NCBI GenBank assembly: GCA_052140165.1
Contig: JBKQUM010000164.1
Coordinates: 1-23,448 of the forward strand
Direction: 5' to 3'
Length of the DNA: 23,448 nt
From: Bog-473 sp052140165
GTDB lineage: Bacteria; Actinomycetota; Acidimicrobiia; Acidimicrobiales; RAAP-2
The notes below the pieces were generated by a model. The model was not told the origin of the DNA. It was given only the letters and a program-made list of their open reading frames with translations, and did no database searches. The translations under genes were made by a program, and so were the position numbers. This document shows, one piece after another, positions 13,788 to 23,448 of the stretch (positions within the stretch are counted from its first letter, which is position 1; each line of letters begins with the position of its first letter).

Positions 13788-14677
13788 TGGCGATCGACAC
13801 ACCGGTCCGCCCCGAGCCCGGCAGGATCGTGTCCGCCGGCCGGAACCTGGGTGGGAGGGCCGTCGGCACGGGCGACGCCGCGCTCGGTGTCTTCGATGCG
13901 TTCTCCGCACAGTTGAAGTTCTATGTCCGGATCGTCCGGGCTCTTCCCCGCGCGCTGCGCTATCCCAAGGAGATCCTCGTCCTGATGTCGGACATCTCCC
14001 TGGGCTCGGGTGCGCTCGTCGTCGGCGGCGGCATGTTCTTCGTGGTGGTGTCCATCGCGTTCTTCACCGGGACCGAGGTGGGCCTCGAGGGTTTCAACGG
14101 CCTGCAGCAGATCGGCGCCGAGGCCTTCACCGGGGTGATCACCTCGCTCGCCAACACCCGGGAGATCACGCCCCTTGTGGCCGGCGTGGCGCTGGCGGCG
14201 CAGGTCGGCGCCGGCTTCACCGCGCAGCTCGGGGCCATGCGCATCAGCGACGAGATCGACGCGCTCGAGGTCATGGGTGTCAACAGCGTCGTCTACCTCG
14301 TCGCCACCCGGGTCTGGGCGGCCCTCATCACCATGGTCCCCCTCTACCTGGCCGCGCTCTTCGCCAGCTACCTGGCCTCCGAGCTCGTCGTCACCCGGTT
14401 CTTCGGCCTGTCGACCGGCACCTACACCCACTACTTCCGGCTCTACCTTCCGCCGCTCGACATCTTCTACTCGTTCCTCAAGGCGATGGTCTTCGCCGTC
14501 ATCGTCACGTTCGTCCACTGCTACTACGGCTACAACGCCACGGGAGGTCCGGCGGGCGTGGGCGTCGCGGCGGGCCGTGCCATCCGGCTCTCCATCATCC
14601 TCGTCGTCGTGGTCAACCTCTTCTTGTCGTTGATCCTGTTCGGTGGTGTCAACGCCACCGCCCGGTTGGTCGGATGA
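13787..14677 (+). CDS. yrbEB: YrbEB-like MlaE-family permease
   Basis: This 296-aa protein starts at ATG 13787, overlapping the yrbEA stop. After about 65 polar residues come the helices (LGSGALVVGGGMFFVVVSIAFFTGTEVG), the segment NTREITPLVAGVALAAQVGAGFTAQLGAM and the contact motif RISDEIDALEVMGVNSVVYLVATR, homologous to that of YrbEA. The last helices are AIRLSIILVVVVNLFLSLILFGGV. It is the second half of the heterodimeric permease. Its stop overlaps the mceA start as ATGA. Confidence 0.93.
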   Translation: MAIDTPVRPEPGRIVSAGRNLGGRAVGTGDAALGVFDAFSAQLKFYVRIVRALPRALRYPKEILVLMSDISLGSGALVVGGGMFFVVVSIAFFTGTEVGLEGFNGLQQIGAEAFTGVITSLANTREITPLVAGVALAAQVGAGFTAQLGAMRISDEIDALEVMGVNSVVYLVATRVWAALITMVPLYLAALFASYLASELVVTRFFGLSTGTYTHYFRLYLPPLDIFYSFLKAMVFAVIVTFVHCYYGYNATGGPAGVGVAAGRAIRLSIILVVVVNLFLSLILFGGVNATARLVG

Positions 14678-15972
14678 GACGGCTCGCCAACGTGCTCGTC
14701 AGCCTCGTGGTGCTCGGCGGCCTCGTGTTCGGGACGGTCACGCTCGTGCGCCTGGCCAACGGCGACTTCGCCGGCGACTACAAGCTCGACGGGACGTTCC
14801 CGCGGGCCGGCGAGGGACTGCACCCGGGCTCCGCCGTCGTGTTCCGCGGCGTGCAGGTCGGTCGGGTCTCCACCATCTCGCTCCTCCAGAATCAGGCGCA
14901 GGTGACGGTCCTCATCGAGCCGTCGTTCAAGGTACCGGCCTCGGCCACGGCCACGATCGAGCCCGTCAACCTGTTCGGCGCCGAACAGGTCTCCATCTCC
15001 AGCCCGCGTGGCAACGTGGAGGCGGGTCCCTACCTCGCTCCCGGCTCCACGTTCGCCCATGCCGCCAGCAGCGACGAGCTGGGCGACCTCTTCGCCGCAG
15101 CCACGCCGCTGCTGGACCAGATCGACACCAACGACCTGTCGACCCTGCTGGGCGAGCTGTCGCAGGCGGCCCAGGGCGAGGGTCCCAAGATCGCCGCGTC
15201 CATCAGCGCCGGCACCGAGCTGGCCGGCCTGCTCGACCGCACGCTCGACGCGCAGCTCCTCGCCCTCGACTCCTTCGCCAAGTTCACCCAGGCCGTCGCG
15301 CCGGCGGCCGCCGACCTCAACAACCTCAACGCCGAGATCAACGCGGGTCTCCCGTCGTTCAACGCCGAGGAGACCGACTACGAGAACCTGCTGGACAGCC
15401 TCATCCCGTTCTCCAACCGGCTGGCGGAGCTGCTCTCGACCTATCACCCCGACATCGCGACGATCCTGGAGTCCGGTGACAACGTGTCGCGTGTCCTGCT
15501 GGCGCAACAGGACACGATCGGCCAGGTGGTCAACGGGGCGTACCACTACTTCCAGAAGATCGCCCAGGGCGCGTCGGGGCTGAACAAGCTGCCCGACGGC
15601 AGCACTTACGCCTACTTCAACACCTTCATCCTCTTCAGCGACGTCAACAGCCTGGTGTGCAACCTCATCGCGCCCCCGACCGGCGGCATGTCGTTCCTCC
15701 AGCCGATCCAACAGGCGCTCGCCGGCGCGGGCTCGGCGTTCGACTGCTCGTCCGAGCTGGCGTCGTTCGACGCCTTGCAGGGCACCCCGACGACAGCGGC
15801 GGCGACGCCGACCGCCGCTGCCCCCCAGCCCTCCGCGCCCGCCACCGCCGGTGCCGCCGCCGCCGGCGCGGCCGCGGCCAACCAGGTCTACGGCATCATC
15901 GGTGAGCCCGACACCTCACAACCGACCAGCCTGGGCGGGATCATCAGCCAGCTCCTGGGGGGGTCGTCGTGA
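14674..15972 (+). CDS. mceA: MceA-like MCE-domain protein
   Basis: This 432-aa protein starts at ATG 14674 (ATGA overlap). One N-terminal helix (residues 5-25) anchors it. The MCE domain spans about 38-115: YKLDGTFPRAGEGLHPGSAV, VFRGVQVGRVSTI, SATATIEPVNLFGAEQVSI. A long helical region (about 130-310) follows that would build the needle wall. A C-terminal region has Cys329 and Cys358 and an Ala/Pro/Thr-rich tail (TTAAATPTAAAPQPSAPATA). The last residues (TSLGGIISQLLGG) resemble those of MceC (LGGLSQLLSPLL). MceA-F form a heterohexameric tunnel that carries lipids across the envelope. The order A-F is by position, not by a clear subtype motif. Confidence 0.9.
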   Translation: MRRLANVLVSLVVLGGLVFGTVTLVRLANGDFAGDYKLDGTFPRAGEGLHPGSAVVFRGVQVGRVSTISLLQNQAQVTVLIEPSFKVPASATATIEPVNLFGAEQVSISSPRGNVEAGPYLAPGSTFAHAASSDELGDLFAAATPLLDQIDTNDLSTLLGELSQAAQGEGPKIAASISAGTELAGLLDRTLDAQLLALDSFAKFTQAVAPAAADLNNLNAEINAGLPSFNAEETDYENLLDSLIPFSNRLAELLSTYHPDIATILESGDNVSRVLLAQQDTIGQVVNGAYHYFQKIAQGASGLNKLPDGSTYAYFNTFILFSDVNSLVCNLIAPPTGGMSFLQPIQQALAGAGSAFDCSSELASFDALQGTPTTAAATPTAAAPQPSAPATAGAAAAGAAAANQVYGIIGEPDTSQPTSLGGIISQLLGGSS

Positions 15973-17195
15973 GGCTGCGGCACCGCGTCCCGCCCTCCGC
16001 CCTCAAGTTCTCCGTCTTTGCGCTCGTGTGCCTGGTCCTGCTGGTCGGCCTGGCCGTGAGGATCGGCAACATCTCCCTCTTCACCAGCCGCCATACGATT
16101 GACGCGCAGCTCAGCGACGTCACCGGCCTGGCCAACGGCGACACCGTGAACATCGCCGGCGTGCCGGTCGGGCAGGTCTCGTCCATCGGGGTACAGCACG
16201 GTCATGCGCTGATCGCCATGAGTATCGACAACACCGTGACGCTGCACCGCTCCACCGACGTGGGCATGCGGTGGCACAACGTCATCGGGCAGAAGGAGAT
16301 AGAGCTGTACCCGGGCAGTGCCGGGCCCCTGCTCGCGCCCGGCACCACCATCCCTCTCACGCATGACGTGACCGATGCCAGCATCGACGTGTTCTTGAAC
16401 TCGCTCGGCCCGGTCCTCTCCTCCATCAACCCGACCGAGGCCAACGAGTTCGTCGAGAACGTGTCGGGCGCGCTCGAGGGCGACACGGCAGAGATCAACC
16501 AGCTGATCAACAGCGGTGCAGCCGTGTCCGCCACGGTCGAGGCCCTCGACTCCCAGGTGGGGCAGGTCATCGGCAACCTCAACCAGGTCCTGGGAGCGCT
16601 GGCGTCGCGCTCGGGCGACATCGACAGCCTCGTGACCAACCTCCAGACGGTGTCGTCGGCCCTGGCCTCGAAGAACACGCTGCTCGATGGCGTCGTGGGC
16701 AACTTGTCACAGGTCGCCACGGACCTGGCCGGCCTGATCGGGAACAACCACACCACCATCACGAGCACCATCGACAACCTGCAGGCGGTGGCGGCCGACG
16801 TCCAGAACAACCAGCAGAACCTGGCCAGCAGCCTGTCCACCCTCGGTGCCGGGCTGGCCCCCTACATCCAGATCTCCCAGTGGGGGCAGTGGTTCGCGGT
16901 GGAGACCATCTACACCTGCCTGGCGAACCAGACCGTCTGCCCCTACTACCAGCCGGGGAACCCGCCCGCGGGCTCCGGGCCCTTGGGCAGCCCCCCGCTG
17001 CCCGCACCCCTCTCGGGCGTCACGACACCGGGACTGCCGAGCCCCGACACCTCGTCGTCGGGATCGTCCCCCTCGAGCCAGAGCGACGACGCGTCGGCCG
17101 GCTCCGGCTCCGGGTCCCTGGCGGCGTCGAGCCTCGGTCTCGACCTGCAGGCGGTCAGCGGTGCCGGCGCTGCCGCCACGGGAGGTTCGGGGTGA
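15969..17195 (+). CDS. mceB: MceB-like MCE-domain protein
   Basis: This 408-aa protein starts at GTG 15969, overlapping the mceA stop (GTGA). Helix 13-33 (FSVFALVCLVLLVGLAVRIG) is followed by the MCE domain (about 42-120): TIDAQLSDVTGLANGDTVNI, AGVPVGQVSSI, VGMRWHNVIGQKEIELYPG. A helical region runs from about 140 to 305. C317 and C324 (CLANQTVC) follow. The last 70 residues are Pro/Ser/Gly-rich, probably disordered outside the cell. It is part of the six-subunit Mce needle. The downstream gene overlaps by four bases. Confidence 0.9.
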   Translation: MRLRHRVPPSALKFSVFALVCLVLLVGLAVRIGNISLFTSRHTIDAQLSDVTGLANGDTVNIAGVPVGQVSSIGVQHGHALIAMSIDNTVTLHRSTDVGMRWHNVIGQKEIELYPGSAGPLLAPGTTIPLTHDVTDASIDVFLNSLGPVLSSINPTEANEFVENVSGALEGDTAEINQLINSGAAVSATVEALDSQVGQVIGNLNQVLGALASRSGDIDSLVTNLQTVSSALASKNTLLDGVVGNLSQVATDLAGLIGNNHTTITSTIDNLQAVAADVQNNQQNLASSLSTLGAGLAPYIQISQWGQWFAVETIYTCLANQTVCPYYQPGNPPAGSGPLGSPPLPAPLSGVTTPGLPSPDTSSSGSSPSSQSDDASAGSGSGSLAASSLGLDLQAVSGAGAAATGGSG

Positions 17196-18459
17196 AGGCC
17201 GTCACCGAGCGGAACCCCAAGATCGTCGGCCTCGTCGCGATCGCCGTGATGGCGGTGCTCGTGCTGGGCATCCTCTTGCTCAACCGCAGCCTGTTCACCT
17301 CCGGCTACACGGTCACCGCCCGCTTCGCCAACGCGGCGGGCATCTCCAAGGGCACCGAAGTGATGGTCGCCGGCGTCAACGTCGGGTCGGTCAGCTCCGT
17401 CGCCGTGCACGGCAACGCGGTCGACGCGCAGCTCTCGGTGAACAACTCGGTGCAGCTCCCGCATGTGACCACGGCGGCGATCGAGGTCGAGACGCTGCTC
17501 GGCGTCGTCGACGTGACGCTCCAGCCGGTGAGCGGGTGGAGCGACCCGCTCAAGCCCGGCGCGCTGATCACCGACACCTCCGTGCCCACCGAGTTCTACG
17601 AGCTGCAGAACACGGCCCACTCCCTGCTGTCGAAGACCAACGCGCAGGCACTGAACAACCTGGTCGCCTCACTCGCCGCCATCACGAAGGACAAGCAGGC
17701 CCAGGTGGCCCAGATCATCGCGGGGCTCGGTGCGCTGACGACCACCGTCGACCAGCGCAGCGGCCAGGTGTCGAGCCTGATCGACTCCGCCAACACGCTC
17801 TCGTCCACCCTGGCGGCCCGGGACCAGCAGATCCTCTCCGTCGTCGACAACCTCGACACCGTCTCCACCGGCCTCGCCAACAACAACCAGGACCTGTCCA
17901 ATCTGGTCACCAACGTCGACGCCCTGGCTACCCAGACCAACAGCCTCGTGAACCAGGACTCGCCCGCGCTCAACTCGTTGCTGAAGAGCCTCCACGCCGA
18001 CCTGAGCGTCGTCGGTCAGCACCAGGAGGATCTGGCCGAGGGCGTCAGCTACCTGGGGGGCGCGCTCAAGGGCTTTCAGTCGATCGCGTACAGCGGCAGC
18101 ACGCCGGTCAGCTGGGGCAACATCTTCGTGAACCCGGCGTCGCTCACCAACACGTTCGGCGTGATCGGCCCGTGCGGGACGCTCGACCAGGTGCTGGACC
18201 AGGTGCTCGGCCCTGACCCGGACTCGTGCGACGCCCAGACCGGCCCGCTGCCCGGCGAGGGATCTCCCGCCACCTCCGGCGGCGGCACCTCGTCCGCGTC
18301 GGGCTCCTCCTCGACGCCGCCCCCGTCCCCGCAGTCGGAGCCGTCCGCCGGCACACCCACCACGACCCCGGCGGGCGGAGGGAGCGAGCCGGCGGGGCCG
18401 AACTCCGGGCTGGGCGGGCTCTCCCAGCTGCTCAGCCCGCTCCTGCGGGGGGTCGGCTG

Positions 18460-18460
<1 letters not shown>
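17192..18460 (+). CDS. mceC: MceC-like MCE-domain protein
   Basis: This 422-aa protein starts at GTG 17192 (GTGA overlap, GGGAGGTTCGGG upstream). Helix 10-28 (KIVGLVAIAVMAVLVLGILL) precedes the MCE domain (about 38-115): YTVTARFANAAGISKGTEVM, VAGVNVGSVSSV, TTAAIEVETLLGVVDVTLQPVSG. A helical region runs from about 130 to 300. C328 and C346 follow, and then a Pro/Ser/Thr/Gly-rich tail. The end GLGGLSQLLSPLLRGVG may be an amphipathic helix like that of MceA. Same role as its neighbours. Confidence 0.9.
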
Positions 18461-20156
<1,696 letters not shown>

Positions 20157-20157
<1 letters not shown>

Positions 20158-21185
20158 TGGCCGCGCCACTCACGCGCCGCCGCCTGCCCGCGCTGCCCGC
20201 GCTGGCCGCGCTGGTGCTCGGGCTGGCCGGCTGCTCCGTGTCCGGCGGCCCGGGCCAGCGCACCGCCAGCGCCGACTTCAGCGACGTGGGCGACCTCGCC
20301 GACGGGGCGCAGGTGCAGATGGCCGACGTGCCCGTGGGGTCGGTCAGCTCCATCACGCTGAGCGGGGACCGGGCGAAGGTCACCCTGGCCTTCGACAACG
20401 GCGTGCGGATCCCGGCGGACGTGAGCGCTGCCATCGACCGCACCACCATCCTCGGCGACCAGTTCGTGGACCTCGTCGTCCCCAAGGACGAGACGGGCGC
20501 CGCCTCTGCGCGCGCGCCCCAGTTGGCGAACGGGGCGGTCATCGCGCGCACCTCGACCGTTCCCGACGTCGAGCAATTGGTGGAGGCGGGCTCGGAGGTG
20601 TTCGGCGCCATCTCCACCACCGAGCTGGAGCAGATCATTGAGGCGGGCGGCGAGGGCTTCACGGGCCAGGAGGCGTCGCTCAAGGCCTTCCTGGCCGACC
20701 TGAGCGCGGTGGCGACGGGCTACGCGCAGCACACCGACGAGATCACCCAGGCCGTCAACGGCCTCGATTCACTCAGCGCGACGCTGGCCCCGGGCAGCAG
20801 CGCCGGCGCGACCGCGCTCGACAACCTGTCTCAGACGGTGGCGATCCTGGCCAAGAACTCGTCGCAGTTCGAGACGTTGCTGCAGTCGCTCGACGACCTC
20901 TCGACACAGGGCCGAAGCATCCTCGAGACCTACTACCCCCAGATCGTGACCCAGCTGCAGACGCTGCAGGCGGTGAGCAGCCAGCTGGCCCAGCATCAGG
21001 CTGACCTGGCCGGCCTCCTCTCGGAGATTCCCCTCGCCGACAACGCGCTGCCCCAGGCCGTGCGCGGCGGCTTCGTGCAGCTCTACGAGAACATCATCGT
21101 GTGCGGCATACCCGGCCTCGGTGAGGACGACAGCCAGCCCGCGTTCACGTGCGCGCCACATTCCGCGGGGACGGGTGGCACATGA
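20157..21185 (+). CDS. mceE: MceE-like MCE-domain lipoprotein
   Basis: This is 342 aa, starting at ATG 20157 (TGATG overlap). It has a lipoprotein signal, RRRLPALPALAALVLGLAGC, with the lipidated Cys at residue 26 after the LAG lipobox; this is the expected feature of the fifth MCE subunit (LprK-like). The MCE domain runs from about 36 to 115 (RTASADFSDVGDLADGAQVQ, MADVPVGSVSSI, AIDRTTILGDQFVDLVVPK). A helical region follows to about 300. The C-terminal pair is C316 and C332. It is lipid-anchored where its partners have a helix. Confidence 0.92.
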
Positions 21186-22510
21186 TCTCCCGCCGGCTCG
21201 TCATCAACCTGATCGTGTTCTTCGTCGTCAGCTTCGCCCTCGTCGCCTACGGCATCGTGAACCTGCTCGGCAACCCGCTGGAGAGCCCGACGGTGCTGTC
21301 CAGCGAATTCCCCGACGCCTCGGGCCTCTACCCGGGCTTCGAAGTGGAGCTGAACGGCGTCCCCGTCGGGACCGTGAGCTCCACCGCTCTCACCGCGTCG
21401 GCGACCAAGGTCGTCATGAGCATCGACCCCGGGACCCGCGTGCCCGACGACGTCCAGTCCTCGGTGCAGATCGCCAACGACCTGGGTGAGCAGGTGGTCA
21501 ACCTCGTTCCCGCCCACGGGGGGATCGTGCCCGACCTCCCGAGCGGCGCCAGCGTGCCGGTCGCGCCCAACCAGGTGCCCGCCGACGTGGGCGCGGTGGT
21601 CGCCTCGGCCACCCGGCTGTTGCAGGCCATCCCGGCGGGCGACCTCAACAAGCTGATCGGCGAGCTGGCCACCTCGCTGGCGGGCCGGGCCGGGGACCTG
21701 CGCACCCTCATCAGCGCGGGCACGACATTCTCCAAGGAGTTCGTCGCCTACCAGCAGCAGTTCACCGAGTTGCTCGCCAACGCGCCCCCGGTGCTCGATG
21801 CCGTCACGGCAGTCGCGCCGGAGCTGCGCCAGGACCTGGCCAACACGGCGGCCCTCGTTCAGGTGCTGGCCGACCAGAAGTCGGGGCTGCACACCCTGCT
21901 CACCTCCGGCTCGTCCGCCTTCGACACGGTCGACAACCTGGTGACGTCGCAGTCGGCCGACCTGGGCTGCTTCCTGCACGACACCGCCGACATTCTCTCC
22001 AACGTCGCCGAGCCGGCGAACCTGAACAACCTCTCGCAGGGGCTCGCGTACAACCAGGACTTCTTCGGTGCCGTCGAGAACATCGCGGTCGCCGGCCCGG
22101 CGAAGCCGACCACGACGGCCTCGCCCCAGGACCCCGACCAGACCTACCTGCGCACGCGCCTGCTGCTGCCGCCGATACTCGACGAGCAGGGGACGTCGTA
22201 CGAGACGGCCAGCAGCATCCCCGCCACGCTGCCCGGTGCGGGCTGCGTGACCGTGTTCGGCAACGGTGTCGGCCCCGCCAGCCAGCCCGGCTTCGTGCCC
22301 GCCGCCACCGGCCACGTCGTGGCGCCCACGGCCCAGGAGGCCGATGTCGAGCTCGGCTCGGCCACCCCGGTCCAGGTGAGCAGCGCGGCCTACCGGGTCC
22401 CCGGCGACAGCCTGGGCCTGCTGCTCGCACTGGGCGGCCTCGTCGTGCCGGCGCTCTTGCTGGCCTGGGGTGCCCGGCCGACCCGCCGGAGAGCGAGGCG
22501 GCGGGCCTGA
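21182..22510 (+). CDS. mceF: MceF-like MCE-domain protein with second, C-terminal membrane helix
   Basis: This is 442 aa from ATG 21182 (ATGA overlap); an in-frame ATG at 21149 lies inside mceE and is less likely. Helix 7-30 (VINLIVFFVVSFALVAYGIV) precedes the MCE domain (about 38-115): TVLSSEFPDASGLYPGFEVE, LNGVPVGTVSST, SVQIANDLGEQVVNLVP. The helical region follows, with C263 and C355. The last 34 residues contain a second hydrophobic helix (about 411-430, LGLLLALGGLVVPALLLAWG) followed by RPTRRRARRRA, a strong stop-transfer signal. This suggests both ends are in the membrane, unlike the single N-terminal anchor of its neighbours. Confidence 0.9.
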   Translation: MISRRLVINLIVFFVVSFALVAYGIVNLLGNPLESPTVLSSEFPDASGLYPGFEVELNGVPVGTVSSTALTASATKVVMSIDPGTRVPDDVQSSVQIANDLGEQVVNLVPAHGGIVPDLPSGASVPVAPNQVPADVGAVVASATRLLQAIPAGDLNKLIGELATSLAGRAGDLRTLISAGTTFSKEFVAYQQQFTELLANAPPVLDAVTAVAPELRQDLANTAALVQVLADQKSGLHTLLTSGSSAFDTVDNLVTSQSADLGCFLHDTADILSNVAEPANLNNLSQGLAYNQDFFGAVENIAVAGPAKPTTTASPQDPDQTYLRTRLLLPPILDEQGTSYETASSIPATLPGAGCVTVFGNGVGPASQPGFVPAATGHVVAPTAQEADVELGSATPVQVSSAAYRVPGDSLGLLLALGGLVVPALLLAWGARPTRRRARRRA

Positions 22511-22556
22511 CAGACGTCCCGGCGTGCCGCACGGTACGCCGGGGAAGGTGACACAG

Positions 22557-23297
22557 ATGGAGGGAGAACAGAGGGACATGACAGTGACAGAGCACACAGC
22601 CCCGGAGGGCTCGGGGACAGAGGACACCGGCAGCGGCGTGAAGGTCGTCGGCGCGCCGACGCCCGACCGCGAGGCGCCGGCTGCGGGCGGGCCACCGCCC
22701 CCGTCCACGGCGCGCCGTGCCGGCGGCGGTCCACGTCGTGCCGCTCCGACCCGACGTGCCTTCCGGGTGGCGAGCACGCTGGCCGTCGTGGGCCTGGCGG
22801 GCACCTTGGTGTTCGGGGTCCTCTTCGCCACGGAGAGCAGCAGCGGCCCGGTGCAGGACCCGGCCGTGATCAGCGCGTCCCGGACGTTCCTCGACGACTT
22901 CTTCAACGTCGACGCCAAGACCGTGGACTCGAACTTCAACGCCATCACCGGCATGGCCACCGGGCAGTTCTCGACCCAGGCGAAGGAGTTCTTCAACTCG
23001 TCCATCCGCACCGCCCTCGAGAAGGCGCTGGCCGAGTCGAGGGGTCAGGTCCGCCTCCTCGAGGTGCAGTCCGAGAACCAGGCCGCCGGGACGGCGTCGA
23101 TCTACGCCGTGGTCGACCAGACCTACGTGAACGACAAGATCTCCACGCCCCAGGCCGACGTGGTCCGGCTCGTGGCCGATCTCCAGCAAGTGGGCGGCGT
23201 CTGGAAGATCTCCGACGTCACCGTGCTCGAGGGCGCCACGCCGGCGAGCACGGGCACCGCCTCGGGCTCGGCGGGCTCGAGCGTCCCGGGGCAGTAG
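22557..23297 (+). CDS. Mce-associated membrane protein
   Basis: This is 246 aa from ATG 22557 (GGGGAAGG 8 bases upstream); in-frame ATG 22578 is an alternative. Residues 1-68 are polar, Pro/Gly/Arg-rich and probably cytoplasmic. One helix spans 70-91 (VASTLAVVGLAGTLVFGVLF). The outer domain (about 100-225) resembles the SnoaL/NTF2-like fold of actinobacterial Mce-associated (Mas) proteins: AVISASRTFLDDFFNVDAKT, VDSNFNAITGMATGQFSTQA, KEFFNSSIRTALEKALAESR, then VVDQTYVN and GVWKISDVTVLEG. A Ser/Gly tail ends it. It is 46 bases after mceF and the last gene of the operon. It probably stabilises or adapts the Mce complex; this role is by family and position. Confidence 0.82.
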   Translation: MEGEQRDMTVTEHTAPEGSGTEDTGSGVKVVGAPTPDREAPAAGGPPPPSTARRAGGGPRRAAPTRRAFRVASTLAVVGLAGTLVFGVLFATESSSGPVQDPAVISASRTFLDDFFNVDAKTVDSNFNAITGMATGQFSTQAKEFFNSSIRTALEKALAESRGQVRLLEVQSENQAAGTASIYAVVDQTYVNDKISTPQADVVRLVADLQQVGGVWKISDVTVLEGATPASTGTASGSAGSSVPGQ

Positions 23298-23305
23298 CGC
23301 GGCGG

Positions 23306-23323
23306 GGGGCCTAGCATGGTCCC
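23306..23323 (+). terminator. Short hairpin after the mce operon
   Basis: GGGGCC and GGTCCC pair over 6 bp (one G-U) around TAGCAT, 8 bases after the last stop. There is no T-run. It may be a weak terminator or the hairpin used as target by a group IIC intron. Confidence 0.35.
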
Positions 23324-23330
23324 GGGCTGC

Positions 23331-23448
23331 GTGCGGGTCTGTGGTTGAAAGTCGAGGCCAGTCGCAGGCGAAACGACCCACGTAAGGCGACTTGTGGTCG
23401 CTGAGCATGGTGCGGCTTAGAGGTAAGCCCTGCCCGCTGCGTCCCCGG
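23331..23448 (+). ncRNA. Possible structured RNA, perhaps the 5' end of a group II intron (cut by window edge)
   Basis: These final 118 bases have no credible reading frame on either strand. They begin with GTGCG, the usual 5' end of bacterial group II introns. They contain GGTTGAAAGTCGAGGCCAG, GGCGAAACGAC and CACGTAAGGCGAC, a style of A-rich loop between GC helices that I associate with group II domain I. The identification rests on pattern memory, not on a folded model. No maturase gene can be seen because the window ends. Another structured RNA is possible. Confidence 0.3.

Noticed and set aside
23331..23448. tmRNA, RNase P RNA or SRP RNA at the right edge
   Set aside because: I could not find the tmRNA tag frame, the RNase P GAGGAAAGTC core or the SRP GGAAGGAAGCA loop in these bases.

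Overview
The window is high-GC chromosomal DNA with tightly packed genes, many GTG/TTG starts, ATGA/GTGA overlaps, an Mce lipid-transport operon and a Tad pilus without secretin. This points to an actinobacterium. Long threonine runs in exported regions and the low-complexity secreted tails resemble what I know of Acidimicrobiia, but that finer placement is inference.

Left third (1-8618) is a Tad/Flp pilus locus. Two minus-strand genes (a TadE-like and a TadG-like minor pilin; the latter runs off the left edge) diverge from a plus-strand operon cpaB - tadZ/cpaE - tadA/cpaF - tadB - tadC. Next come a stand-alone LuxR-type DNA-binding protein and two nearly identical Flp pilin genes, each with its own UUCG-type or short-loop hairpin. 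A 17-bp motif, GGTC-N7-CCTATG, occurs four times: upstream of tadE (minus strand), cpaB, flp1 and flp2, each 80-110 bases before the chosen start codon. It is the best candidate for an undescribed regulon signal here.

Middle (8619-9982) holds a eukaryotic-type (GSII) glutamine synthetase preceded by a perfect 6-5-6 dyad and followed by a strong intrinsic terminator that separates it from a convergent operon.

Right part (9983-23297) is a complete Mce lipid import system. On the minus strand are an ECF-type sigma factor, fused to a transmembrane helix and a long Gly/Ser/Thr repeat tail, and an MceG/MlaF-type ATPase. Diverging from them across a 379-bp spacer is one long plus-strand operon: yrbEA - yrbEB - mceA-F - a Mce-associated protein. 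Every junction from yrbEA to mceF overlaps by 1-4 bases, so the proteins are probably made in stoichiometric amounts for one complex: ATPase plus two permeases in the membrane and a six-subunit MCE needle outside. The spacer holds an AT-rich stretch with tandem dyads, a possible 32-37 aa small ORF and a stable hairpin.

The last ~120 bases are non-coding and look like a structured RNA, possibly the 5' end of a group II intron cut off by the window edge.
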